Source of the DNA: CAYJDR01 sp964368965
GTDB lineage: Bacteria > Chrysiogenota > Deferribacteres > Deferribacterales > Mucispirillaceae
Length of the DNA: 64,000 nucleotides
Assembly: GCA_964368965.1 (NCBI GenBank)
Contig: CAYJDR010000008.1
Span: 1-64,000, forward strand
Direction of reading: 5' to 3'
Within the stretch, counting starts at the first letter, position 1. Every line of letters begins with the position of its first letter. Position numbers and translations under genes: made by a program. The notes under the pieces were generated by a model, which was not told the origin of the DNA, made no database searches, and was given only the letters and a program-made list of their open reading frames with translations. Shown here piece by piece: positions 42,832-51,323 of this stretch.

Positions 42832-45717
42832 TTATCGGCGCAATTTATATATTTTATTTTTATTTACAAGTTCTACGAAGTGTTTCTCATCTAGTGGTTT
42901 TTCAAAGTAGTAGCCTTGTGCAATATCACAACCTAGGCGTTGCAGCCACAATACTTGCTCATGTGTTTCAACACCTTCTGCAACAACACGCATACCTAAG
43001 TTTTTTGCAAGCGTAATTGTACTTTCCACTATAATCGATGTGTTATTATTTCTATCAGTGTTATCTAGGAAAGCTTTATCCATTTTCAACACATCAGCAT
43101 TAAGTTTACCTAAACGGTTTAATGATGAAACGCCAGCACCGAAATCATCGACAGATATTTTAAAGCCCATTGCTTTGAAGCGGCTCACCTTATCAACTAT
43201 ATCATCTTCTGATGATGTCATTGCGCTCTCAGTTACCTCTAGCTCCATATCTTCTGGGTTGATATTGTATTGCGTTGCGATGTTTAATAAGTCATGCATT
43301 ATATAATCATCTAAAAGTGTTAGCGCCGATAGATTTACCGAAATAATTGGCAAATTCACTTTATCTTTATTAGCTTCAATAAACTTACAAACCTCTTCAA
43401 ACACATATACATCTAGCTTTGCAATAAACCCGTTTTCTTCAAATTCAGGAATAAATTCACTTGGTAATATCATTTCTCCATCAGTTGTTTTCCAACGTAC
43501 TAAAGCTTCTGCGCCCTTTAGCTCAAATGTGTTGAAGTCAACTTTAGGCTGGTAAACGATATAGAAGTCTTTATCTTCTAGCGCCTTATCCATACGGTAT
43601 GTTACATCAAGCCTTGTATAATATGACTTTTGCATATCAGTATCAAAAACTTTGAAAGTGGTTTTGTGCGACCCCTTTCCGCTTTGCCTAGCTGTATCTG
43701 CATAATCTATCATAAAGCTTAGCTTTTCTTTTGGGTTAGTAACCACGTATGAACCTGCAGATATCGTCAAGTGATAATTTGTACCAATAATCTCTTGCAC
43801 AACAGGAATAATTGTGCGTAATATCAGCACCTCTACTGATGGTTGCTGGCCGTTCTTACGCAATATTACAAAATTATCTGAAAACTTACGAGCAAATATC
43901 GCAGGTTTATCTTTAAACTCTTCCCTCAGTGCGTTTGCAATCGCTACCAACACTTCAGTGCCGCGCTCAACGCTATAATATGTGTTGATCGAACGAAACA
44001 TATCAATATCAAACGACACAATTTTATACTGACCACGCGTTGCAGTGCTTAGCATTTCCTCTGCTAGTTCATTAAATTTATGCATCGACATCAAACCCGT
44101 AACGCTATCATTATCTAAAATGCGTTGCACCTCTGCACGCTTTGCTTTGGTAACCGTTAGCGCATACCAAAGTGATAATAACATCAAAAATGCGATAGGC
44201 AACAATATCCAATACCAATAACGGCCAATAAAACTGCCGACATTCTCATCAGGTATGTATGTCACGGCATAGCTAAGCACTAAGTCTGAATAGACTTTTT
44301 CAGATAAGCTATCAAATATCACGTTAAATATAGGCACAAATTCACTTGCTATACCTGAGCGAAATGAAAAATACATCGGCAAATCAAAATCAGCTGAGAA
44401 AATATGCTCCGTTGAATCATCTAGCACTGTATTTGCATATGTTATACCACTTGTAGTAAATATGATAACGTCATCATCGCTGTCTTTATATGCATTTATA
44501 ACGCTATCGAAGTCATTATAGTAATTGAACTTAATATGTGGGAATACGGTTGTAAAGGCTTCAAAATTTGTGTTTAAATACCTTAATGAACCAATATTCC
44601 TGACATTGTTTGCGATTTCAATAAAACTGTTGCCTTTATCTAGGATTTCTTTACGCACCATTGCTGCCATTGGAAGAAAATGATATGCGTCTGTTAAAAC
44701 ATAGCCAGCTAAGTCATGGTTTTTTTGCCCTATAAGCGATACTAATATATCGACTTTCTGGTATATGCTAGCCTCGTCCTCAAGCTTGTATGGCACATAT
44801 TCAACATTGAAATCATATGCCTTTGCAATATGGTTCATTAGTGCAATTATTGTGCCGTCAGGGTTTCCGTCATCGTTCGTATATGTGAATGGCTTATGGT
44901 TGTCAACATAGCCTACTGTAAATGTTTCACCCTTTAACTTTTCGGCCTCAGCACGTGTGAGCGACCTGTGTATAGACTTATAATCGTAAACATATTTTTT
45001 ATGGAGTTCTTGTGAGAGATTGCCTTCAGTATTAAGCACATATTGAAGCCCTGCGCGTATTTCAGCCATTATGCCAGCCGACTTAGAGTTTGACACAATA
45101 TACACTGGGTATACGCCTAAGTTTAACGCAGAGGAATAATTCATAAGCTTATTATCGCCAGAGTTTGTTAAGTAAAAATCTGTGTCAGCGTTTAAGTATT
45201 TACTTATATCTTTAACAACGAATTCTACTGATATGTTGTTATCTATTAAATATTTTTCAAATAGTTCGTTTGCAGGATTGCTTGCATATGTCGCAACAGT
45301 TTTGCCATCGATTGATTGAGGGTCATCATAGTAAATTTTTCTATCGCCCTTTGTTGCTAGTAGCATTGTTTCTTCGCCCATCGGGATATCTAGGTATAAA
45401 AATTCTTCTTCTATTTCAGGTGTTTTGAAAAATAGCCCAGAGATATCAATTTCGCCTTTTCTCAATGCATCAAGTATTGGGCCTTCAACTTTTACATAAT
45501 CAAACCTTAGGTTTGTGGCGCTTTCAACTTTTTTAAGCATTTCATAGCCAAAGCCCTCGCGCCCCTTGATTGATAAATCGTTAACTAAATCACCTTTAGA
45601 CGTATAGCCGACTTTAACAACTTTTTTAAACACATCTCCATTAGCAAATGCATTTGTAGCACTTGTCATAAATACGCATAAAATTAGCAACTTTATTGCA
45701 TTAGAGATTATGTTCAA
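42832..45717 (-). CDS. Sensor protein: two SBP_bac_3 domains - TM - degenerate GGDEF - EAL (paralogue C)
   Basis: 961 residues starting at a TTG (45717) with GGAG nine bases upstream. Signal peptide NAIKLLILCVFMTSATNAFA, two solute-binding domains (second opens TFTVGYVDNHKPFTYTNDDG), a membrane helix near 490-512. GGDEF loop reads ARKFSDNFVIL, so it is degenerate too. EAL domain keeps GAEALVRW, ELEVTESAM, SVDDFGAGVSSL and AEGVETHEQ. Same predicted role as its paralogues: periplasmic ligand sensing coupled to c-di-GMP hydrolysis. Confidence 0.92.
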   Translation of the reverse strand: MNIISNAIKLLILCVFMTSATNAFANGDVFKKVVKVGYTSKGDLVNDLSIKGREGFGYEMLKKVESATNLRFDYVKVEGPILDALRKGEIDISGLFFKTPEIEEEFLYLDIPMGEETMLLATKGDRKIYYDDPQSIDGKTVATYASNPANELFEKYLIDNNISVEFVVKDISKYLNADTDFYLTNSGDNKLMNYSSALNLGVYPVYIVSNSKSAGIMAEIRAGLQYVLNTEGNLSQELHKKYVYDYKSIHRSLTRAEAEKLKGETFTVGYVDNHKPFTYTNDDGNPDGTIIALMNHIAKAYDFNVEYVPYKLEDEASIYQKVDILVSLIGQKNHDLAGYVLTDAYHFLPMAAMVRKEILDKGNSFIEIANNVRNIGSLRYLNTNFEAFTTVFPHIKFNYYNDFDSVINAYKDSDDDVIIFTTSGITYANTVLDDSTEHIFSADFDLPMYFSFRSGIASEFVPIFNVIFDSLSEKVYSDLVLSYAVTYIPDENVGSFIGRYWYWILLPIAFLMLLSLWYALTVTKAKRAEVQRILDNDSVTGLMSMHKFNELAEEMLSTATRGQYKIVSFDIDMFRSINTYYSVERGTEVLVAIANALREEFKDKPAIFARKFSDNFVILRKNGQQPSVEVLILRTIIPVVQEIIGTNYHLTISAGSYVVTNPKEKLSFMIDYADTARQSGKGSHKTTFKVFDTDMQKSYYTRLDVTYRMDKALEDKDFYIVYQPKVDFNTFELKGAEALVRWKTTDGEMILPSEFIPEFEENGFIAKLDVYVFEEVCKFIEANKDKVNLPIISVNLSALTLLDDYIMHDLLNIATQYNINPEDMELEVTESAMTSSEDDIVDKVSRFKAMGFKISVDDFGAGVSSLNRLGKLNADVLKMDKAFLDNTDRNNNTSIIVESTITLAKNLGMRVVAEGVETHEQVLWLQRLGCDIAQGYYFEKPLDEKHFVELVNKNKIYKLRR

Positions 45718-45764
45718 GCCCGCACGCTCCGAATAAATGACATTTAGAAAATGTTTATTCTAAT

Positions 45765-45793
45765 ATATTAAATTTAAACATCGCAAATGTCAA
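45765..45793 (-). promoter_or_regulatory. Near-consensus sigma-70 promoter, sensor paralogue C
   Basis: On the minus strand TTGACA (45788-45793), 17-base spacer, TAATAT (45765-45770). Confidence 0.75.
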
Positions 45794-45835
45794 TAACATA
45801 GCAGATAAACTTTAGCAAGTTTTACATATTATTGA

Positions 45836-45868
45836 TAAAAAATCCCCCAAAGCGTTATCACTCTGGGG
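45836..45868 (-). terminator. Terminator of the recA-dnaB operon
   Basis: On the minus strand CCCCAGAG pairs with CTTTGGGG (one G-T) across an 8-base loop, followed by GATTTTTTATC. Confidence 0.85.
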
Positions 45869-45881
45869 TATTATATTTTGA

Positions 45882-46115
45882 TTATTCTTTAGTTGAAGTT
45901 ATTTGTTCTTGTACTTTTTTCATCACCATTTTACGAGTGACCACACATGACACAATAACAACTACAGCGCACCCAACCATGCCTTTTAGTAAAAGTTGTG
46001 GGTCTTTACCGCCGTCGATAAGCACGATAGCCATAAACACAGCTGCACCGACAAATACATAAACCGTATATATCACACGCAACAATAACTCATACTTTAC
46101 GAAATCGTTAGACAT
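45882..46115 (-). CDS. Small two-helix membrane protein
   Basis: 77 residues with two hydrophobic segments (VIYTVYVFVGAAVFMAIVLI and LLKGMVGCAVVVIVSCVVT) joined by a short DGGKDP loop. No family recognised. It begins 20 bases after dnaB and ends 14 bases before a strong terminator, so it is the last gene of the recA-recX-rplI-dnaB unit. Confidence 0.6.
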   Translation of the reverse strand: MSNDFVKYELLLRVIYTVYVFVGAAVFMAIVLIDGGKDPQLLLKGMVGCAVVVIVSCVVTRKMVMKKVQEQITSTKE

Positions 46116-46135
46116 TTTATGCCCTCCAAGTATTT

Positions 46136-47569
46136 TTATACTTCACCAGTTTCTTCGTTAAACTTTTTACTGCCTCTTCTTGGCTTGCTAGCTGAAGATG
46201 AAGCCTCATCTTTAAGTTTCTTGATATGTGCGATATCAACAGGTCGCTTACCGAAGCTTGTATACTCGCCATCAAACGACAAGTATGCCGTTCCTGGCTC
46301 ACCGTTTCTGTATTTTTCGATAATGATTTCAGCAATATTTTTGAATACTGAATTTTCATTATACTTCTCATCACGGTAGATGAACATGATGATATCGGCA
46401 TCTTGCTCAATAGCGCCAGATTCACGCAAGTCTGATATTCTTGGCCTTCTATTATCCGTCCTCGATTCAATCGCCCTGTTTACCTGAGCAAACGCAATGA
46501 TAGGTACATCAAGTTCCTTTGCTAAGCTTTTCAACCCTCGTGAGATTTCAGATATTTGTTGCTCACGTACAGTTATTTTATTATTAACACCCATAATTTG
46601 TAGGTAGTCTATAAAGATAATATCCAGCAAGCCTTTGCTCTTCAACCTTCTACAACGTGAACGTATAGCGTTTACAGTTAGCGACGGCGTATCATCTAAA
46701 AAGATATTCATACTGCTTAGCTTTGATGAAAACTCTGCTAAGTTTTGCCAGTCCTCTTTGTTTAGCTCACCTGTACGCAGTTTAGATAGCCTGATGCGTG
46801 CCTCGCACGAGATAAGCCTATTCGCTAGTTGATACGAAGACATCTCAAGCGAGAAAAACGCACAACCTTTACCAGCAGCAGCTGCATTATATAATATATT
46901 TAACCCTAGTGAAGTTTTACCCATACCAGGTCGCCCAGCTACAATGATCAAATCAGAGCGCTGGAAGCCGTTCGTCATTTTATCAAGGTCATCAAAACCT
47001 GATGGCACACCTGATAGGCCGTCAACATTTTGGTTTTCAAACAATTCTGCTAATATACGGTTGCTCTCAAGCACAACATCTTTGATATGTTCAACATCAT
47101 CTTTGGATTTTATTTCGCCTAGGTTATACGCAACTTGTTGTGCTTCATCAACTAGGTCGTCAACTTCCCTTGATACGTCATAAGCAAGCTCAGATATTTT
47201 GCCACCAGCTGAAATCATCTTACGCAATGTAGCTTTTTCACGCAATATATCTGCGTAGGCTTTAGCGTTAGCTGCGTTTGGAATATGCTTCACAAGGTCT
47301 GCTATATAGTCAAAGCCGCCTGCTTTTTCAAGTGTAGCTTCATCGTTCAGCTTTGTTACAAGCGTAACCATATCGAGAGGTTTGCCTGCGTCATGCAGCG
47401 CTATTAGTGCTTCAAAAATTATCTTATGGTATGTAAAGTAAAAATCAGGCCCGAATACTCGCCCCGATAAATCATCAATAACTTTAGGGTCTATAATAAT
47501 AGATGCTAATACTGCCCGCTCAGCCTCCACGTTATGTGGTGGAACTTTTGCAGCATCAACATTACTCAT
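46136..47569 (-). CDS. dnaB: Replicative DNA helicase DnaB
   Basis: 477 residues. N-terminal domain begins VPPHNVEAERAVLASIIID; the RecA-fold ATPase has Walker A GRPGMGKTSLGLNI, Walker B IIFIDYLQIM, and the arginine-rich end RRPRISDLRESGAIEQDAD. No intein is present. It unwinds DNA at the replication fork. The start lies 8 bases inside the rplI end, showing translational coupling. Confidence 0.97.
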   Translation of the reverse strand: MSNVDAAKVPPHNVEAERAVLASIIIDPKVIDDLSGRVFGPDFYFTYHKIIFEALIALHDAGKPLDMVTLVTKLNDEATLEKAGGFDYIADLVKHIPNAANAKAYADILREKATLRKMISAGGKISELAYDVSREVDDLVDEAQQVAYNLGEIKSKDDVEHIKDVVLESNRILAELFENQNVDGLSGVPSGFDDLDKMTNGFQRSDLIIVAGRPGMGKTSLGLNILYNAAAAGKGCAFFSLEMSSYQLANRLISCEARIRLSKLRTGELNKEDWQNLAEFSSKLSSMNIFLDDTPSLTVNAIRSRCRRLKSKGLLDIIFIDYLQIMGVNNKITVREQQISEISRGLKSLAKELDVPIIAFAQVNRAIESRTDNRRPRISDLRESGAIEQDADIIMFIYRDEKYNENSVFKNIAEIIIEKYRNGEPGTAYLSFDGEYTSFGKRPVDIAHIKKLKDEASSSASKPRRGSKKFNEETGEV

Positions 47570-48002
47570 CAGCTACCACCACTACATCGAACTGGCCTTT
47601 AATATCTTTATAGATGTTCACTTTGATAGTGTGGCCGCCTAGTTCTTTAATATCTTTCATGTCTAGCATTTTTTTATCTAGTTCAATGCCTTTTGCTTTT
47701 AGCATGTCGATAACATCGTTTGCTGTAACTGCACCATAAAGTTTACCGTTGCCAGCTTTGTGGCGAATTGTGATGCTTACATCTTTAAGCTGTGCTGCTA
47801 ATGCTTTTGCATCAGATACACGTTTTTCTTCTTTATCTTTTATTGCTTGTAGTTTATTTTCTAACCTTTTGATGTTTTCAGGAGTAGCTTCAACTGCAAC
47901 ACCTTTTTTAAACAAAAAGTTTTGTGCATAACCTTGAGATACTTCTTTCACGTCGTTTTCTTTCGCGACACCTTTCACTTCTTTTAAAAATACAACTTTC
48001 AT
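47562..48002 (-). CDS. rplI: 50S ribosomal protein L9
   Basis: 146 residues. N-terminal MKVVFLKEVKGVAKENDVKEV and GYAQNFLFKKGVAVEAT match the L9 RNA-binding domain; the C-terminal domain has KLYGAVTANDVIDML. Its ATG overlaps the recX stop (ATGA). The usual rpsF and rpsR partners are not here, so L9 is regulated together with recA and dnaB in this genome. Confidence 0.96.
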   Translation of the reverse strand: MKVVFLKEVKGVAKENDVKEVSQGYAQNFLFKKGVAVEATPENIKRLENKLQAIKDKEEKRVSDAKALAAQLKDVSITIRHKAGNGKLYGAVTANDVIDMLKAKGIELDKKMLDMKDIKELGGHTIKVNIYKDIKGQFDVVVVADE

Positions 48003-48436
48003 TTCTCAAAATCTCCTTTTTTTATAACTCGCATACAATCAGCGATGGTATAACCTCGCTTTTGTAGATAAGACATACACTTACAAAACTGTTTGTAAGC
48101 ATCTTCATAGTTAGCTTCAATATATTTTTCAGCAAGTTTTTTTATGTGCTCTTCAATATCAATGTTTTCTTCTGCAACAGTTGTTAATATGTCAGCTGTA
48201 TCGACATAAACACCGCGTTCAGCTAATTTTGCTTTGATATAATATTCGCCATAAGACGCATTTAACTTAGAGCGGATGTATTGCTTTGTAGCACGTTCAT
48301 CGTTTAGGTAGCCCCAATCTGTGAGTTGGTCTATGATGTCGTCATAGTTGCCTTTGCCACACTTTGTTTCTAGCTTCCTTATCAGCTCCACTTTAAAATA
48401 GTCACGTATGCCCATGATTTTCAGAGCATACGACAT
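47999..48436 (-). CDS. recX: Regulatory protein RecX
   Basis: 145 residues with the three-helix repeat layout of RecX (YALKIMGIRDYFKVELIRKL, GYLNDERATKQYIRSKL, YGEYYIKAKLAERGV). RecX binds RecA filaments and limits their activity. The ATG at 48436 lacks a Shine-Dalgarno sequence; an in-frame ATT seven codons earlier has AGGG seven bases upstream and would add ITYNKQA, but a non-standard start should not be assumed. The gene follows recA by 37 bases. Confidence 0.88.
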   Translation of the reverse strand: MSYALKIMGIRDYFKVELIRKLETKCGKGNYDDIIDQLTDWGYLNDERATKQYIRSKLNASYGEYYIKAKLAERGVYVDTADILTTVAEENIDIEEHIKKLAEKYIEANYEDAYKQFCKCMSYLQKRGYTIADCMRVIKKGDFEK

Positions 48437-48473
48437 TGCTTGTTTGTTATATGTAATGCTGCTACCCTATGGA

Positions 48474-49502
48474 TTAGTCTTTTGCTTCCTTAGTTTTGCC
48501 TTCACCCCCACCGATTTCAACGTTGTGAATTTTACGAATTTGAGCTTCTAAATCGGCTGTGAGTTCTGGGTTATTTTCAAGGTAAATTCTAGCGTTCGAC
48601 TCGCCTTGCCCTAACTTGATATCACCCATCGAGTACCACGCACCAGACTTTTGGATCAAGCCTGCGTTCACACTCATAGCCAAGATGATGCTTTCGTTAG
48701 ATATACCTTTACCGAACACTATGTCAAATTCTGCCGTTTTGAACGGTGGAGACATTTTATTTTTTACAACTTTCACAAACGTGTGGTTTGCAACAGCTTC
48801 TTCTTTTTCTTTAACCATGCTACCTTTCTTAACTTCCATACGGATAGAAGAGTAGAATTTTAGGGCGTTACCACCTGTAGTTGTTTCAGGGTTGCCGAAC
48901 ATTACGCCAATCTTCATACGAGTTTGGTTAATGAAGATAAGGCTGGTTTTAGATTTATTTACGATACCTGTAAGCTTACGTAACGCTTGGCTCATTAGCC
49001 TTGCTTGTAAGCCCATGTGAGAGTCGCCCATGTCGCCTTCGATCTCTGCCTTTGGAGTAAGTGCTGCAACCGAGTCAACAACAATCATATCAACAGCGCC
49101 ACTTCTAACGAGTGTTTCTGTGATTTCAAGCGCTGCTTCGCCGTTATCTGGTTGAGATATAAGCAGATTATCAGTATCAACACCGATAGATGCCGCATAT
49201 ACAGGGTCAAGTGCATGCTCTGCATCAATGAATGCTGCTATGCCACCAGCTTTTTGAGCCTCTGCAATAATGTGTAGTGTAAGCGTCGTTTTACCACTTG
49301 ACTCTGCGCCATATATCTCGATAATCCTGCCCCTAGGGATACCGCCAATGCCTAAAGCTATATCTAAACATAACGCACCAGTTGGGATAACCGGTACATT
49401 CTCAGTAGTTTTATCACCAAGCCTCATTAGTGAGCCTTTGCCAAAGTCTTTTTCAATCTTGCCTAGTGCAAGCTCGAGCGCTTTCTTTTTGTCGCTATCC
49501 AT
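48474..49502 (-). CDS. recA: Recombinase RecA
   Basis: 342 residues from ATG at 49502, which has TGGAGG five bases upstream; an ATG 12 codons earlier gives an N-terminal extension not found in RecA proteins. Walker A is GAESSGKTTL, followed by the ATP-site loop LLISQPDNGEAALEI and the L2 region NPETTGGNALKFY. It drives homologous repair and LexA cleavage. An SOS-type box lies upstream and recX directly downstream. Confidence 0.98.
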   Translation of the reverse strand: MDSDKKKALELALGKIEKDFGKGSLMRLGDKTTENVPVIPTGALCLDIALGIGGIPRGRIIEIYGAESSGKTTLTLHIIAEAQKAGGIAAFIDAEHALDPVYAASIGVDTDNLLISQPDNGEAALEITETLVRSGAVDMIVVDSVAALTPKAEIEGDMGDSHMGLQARLMSQALRKLTGIVNKSKTSLIFINQTRMKIGVMFGNPETTTGGNALKFYSSIRMEVKKGSMVKEKEEAVANHTFVKVVKNKMSPPFKTAEFDIVFGKGISNESIILAMSVNAGLIQKSGAWYSMGDIKLGQGESNARIYLENNPELTADLEAQIRKIHNVEIGGGEGKTKEAKD

Positions 49503-49576
49503 TATATCCTCCAAGAAATTGTTTATATTTTTAGCCATAATCTACATCCACTTTTTTAATGTTGAATTGATTTTAC

Positions 49577-49605
49577 TCTATAAAATTCGCTAAATCAATC
49601 AATAT
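49577..49605 (-). promoter_or_regulatory. Candidate recA promoter
   Basis: On the minus strand TATAGA (49577-49582) with ATATTG 17 bases upstream; the -35 is weak. It lies between the SOS box and the recA start. Confidence 0.4.
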
Positions 49606-49616
49606 TTGCTAAAAAG

Positions 49617-49630
49617 TGAACATTTGTTCG
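49617..49630. promoter_or_regulatory. LexA (SOS) box upstream of recA
   Basis: TGAACATTTGTTCG: perfect GAAC-N4-GTTC core, extended to CGAAC on the minus strand. This is the CGAAC-N4-GTTCG type known from Bacillus DinR/LexA, not the enterobacterial CTGT-N8-ACAG type. It sits 115 bases upstream of the recA start, just beyond the likely -35 box. lexA itself is not in the window. Confidence 0.65.
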
Positions 49631-49688
49631 ATTTTTCTATTTTATCACTTATATGTCAATAAGTTACAAGGGCAACCATTGTACGATA

Positions 49689-51212
49689 TTAATTACAATG
49701 CCTTACAATATAAGTGTTTAGAGCATCAACATATGCTTCAACAGATGCAATCAACACATCAGTTGAAAGCCCTCTGCCGACTACAACTGTACCACTTTTT
49801 GCAAACTCAACCGTAACAGTAACTTCGCCTTGCGCGTCTTTACCTTTGCTTATTGCGTTTAGTTTATAGCTTTTCAACACGCCCTCGATACCAGATATAC
49901 GTTCGATAGCTCTGAATGACGCATGCACAGGGCCATCACCGATTGCAGAGTCGAAAAGCAACTCGCCTTTATCGTTTTCAAGCCTTGCAGTAGCTGTTGC
50001 TATCATGCCAGTACCACTTGAGAACCCAACGTAGTCGAGTGTGTACACTTTCTTTTTATCTATCAATGAGCCTAGTACGATTGCTTCTAAGTCTTCATCG
50101 AATACTTCTTTCTTTTTATCTGCTAAATCTTTGAATGCTGCAAATGCTGTATCAAGTTTCTCACCTTCAAGTGTAAAGCCAAGTTCAGCTAATCTTGTTC
50201 TGAATGCGTTTCTGCCAGAGTGCTTACCTAAAACAAGCGAGTTAGCTGGGATACCAACACTTTCAGCTGTCATAACTTCGTAAGTTGTGCGCTCTTTCAA
50301 TACGCCATCTTGGTGGATACCAGATTCATGTGCGAATGCGTTTTTACCAACGATTGCTTTGTTTGGTTGAACTTCGATACCTGTGATGTTTGTAAGCAAA
50401 CGGCTAGTTCTGTATAGTTCAGTAGTATTAATTGTGTGCTCTAAGTCGCCATAGTAATCTTTTCTAACTTGTAATCCCATAACGATTTCTTCAAGTGCTG
50501 CATTACCAGCACGCTCGCCGATACCGTTAATAGTACACTCAACTTGGCCAGCACCAGCACGGATAGCCGCAAGTGAGTTTGCAACACCTAAGCCTAAATC
50601 GTTGTGGTTGTGTGAAGAAATAACAGCTTTATCAATGTTTGGAACATTGTTCATAACGCCTGATACGAAGTTGTAAATTTCTTCTGGTGTAGTGTAGCCA
50701 ACTGTATCTGGTAAGTTCACAGTTTTTGCACCAGCTTTGATAACTGCTTCTATAACGCGGTATAAGTATTCTGGGTCGCTTCGTAGTGCATCTTCTGCGC
50801 TGAACTCAACATCGTCGCATAAGTTGCGTGCGAATGATACTGCATCTACAGCCATTTGCACAACTTCATCTCTATTTTTTCTAAGTTTATGTTGTAAGTG
50901 GATATCACTTGTTGCGATAAACGTGTGGATACGTGGTGCAACTGCAACTTTTAGTGCATCACCAGCTGCTTGGATATCTGCTTTGTTTGCACGTGCAAGG
51001 CCACAAACAGAAGCATTTGTGATAGCTTTTGCGATATTATGTACCGACTCAAAATCTCCTTTTGAGCTAATTGGGAAGCCGGCTTCAATGACATTTACAC
51101 CTAATTTTTCTAATTGGAGTGCCAGTTGAATTTTCTCTTCAGGTTTCATGCTAAAGCCTGGGCTTTGCTCGCCATCTCTTAGCGTAGTGTCAAAAAATAC
51201 TAATTTTCTCAT
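49689..51212 (-). CDS. leuA: 2-isopropylmalate synthase
   Basis: 507 residues from ATG at 51212 (GGAGAG seven bases upstream; a TTG 30 codons earlier runs through a terminator hairpin and is rejected). Start MRKLVFFDTTLRDGEQSPG with the metal-binding Asp, HNHNDLGLGVANSLAAI with the His pair, and the C-terminal LeuA dimer domain that carries leucine feedback inhibition (from about residue 385). It condenses acetyl-CoA with 2-oxoisovalerate, the first committed leucine step. Last gene of the ilv-psd-pssA-leuA cluster. Confidence 0.95.
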   Translation of the reverse strand: MRKLVFFDTTLRDGEQSPGFSMKPEEKIQLALQLEKLGVNVIEAGFPISSKGDFESVHNIAKAITNASVCGLARANKADIQAAGDALKVAVAPRIHTFIATSDIHLQHKLRKNRDEVVQMAVDAVSFARNLCDDVEFSAEDALRSDPEYLYRVIEAVIKAGAKTVNLPDTVGYTTPEEIYNFVSGVMNNVPNIDKAVISSHNHNDLGLGVANSLAAIRAGAGQVECTINGIGERAGNAALEEIVMGLQVRKDYYGDLEHTINTTELYRTSRLLTNITGIEVQPNKAIVGKNAFAHESGIHQDGVLKERTTYEVMTAESVGIPANSLVLGKHSGRNAFRTRLAELGFTLEGEKLDTAFAAFKDLADKKKEVFDEDLEAIVLGSLIDKKKVYTLDYVGFSSGTGMIATATARLENDKGELLFDSAIGDGPVHASFRAIERISGIEGVLKSYKLNAISKGKDAQGEVTVTVEFAKSGTVVVGRGLSTDVLIASVEAYVDALNTYIVRHCN

Positions 51213-51254
51213 AACTATCTCTCCTATATTATCTAATTTTTCTTTAAATCTATA

Positions 51255-51290
51255 AACAAAAACCCCGACCATTATAAATAAAAGGCGGGG
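51255..51290 (-). terminator. Terminator or attenuator between pssA and leuA
   Basis: On the minus strand CCCCG pairs with CGGGG (plus inner C-G pairs beyond one mismatch) and is followed by TTTTTGTTT. The T-run ends only about 40 bases before the leuA ATG. Confidence 0.7.
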
Positions 51291-51307
51291 TATATCAATC
51301 AATCCTA

Positions 51308-51323
51308 CATGATAATTATCATG
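51308..51323. promoter_or_regulatory. 16-bp perfect palindrome at the pssA stop codon
   Basis: CATGATAATTATCATG. It overlaps the pssA stop and lies upstream of the leuA hairpin. GATAAT half-sites are found in Fur boxes, but no iron-related gene is near, so an operator for leuA or a chance palindrome are equally open. Confidence 0.3.

Noticed and set aside
34481..45717. Diguanylate cyclase annotation of the four GGDEF-EAL genes
   Set aside because: The active GG(D/E)EF loop is replaced by A/S-D-N-F in all four, so only phosphodiesterase function is supported.
48437..48457. ATT start codon for recX
   Set aside because: It has a better ribosome site than the ATG at 48436, but ATT starts are rare and the ATG product is a complete RecX, so the standard start was kept.
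51308..51323. Fur box reading of the 16-bp palindrome
   Set aside because: Only the GATAAT core matches; the neighbours are lipid and leucine genes with no iron link, so a Fur call is not justified.
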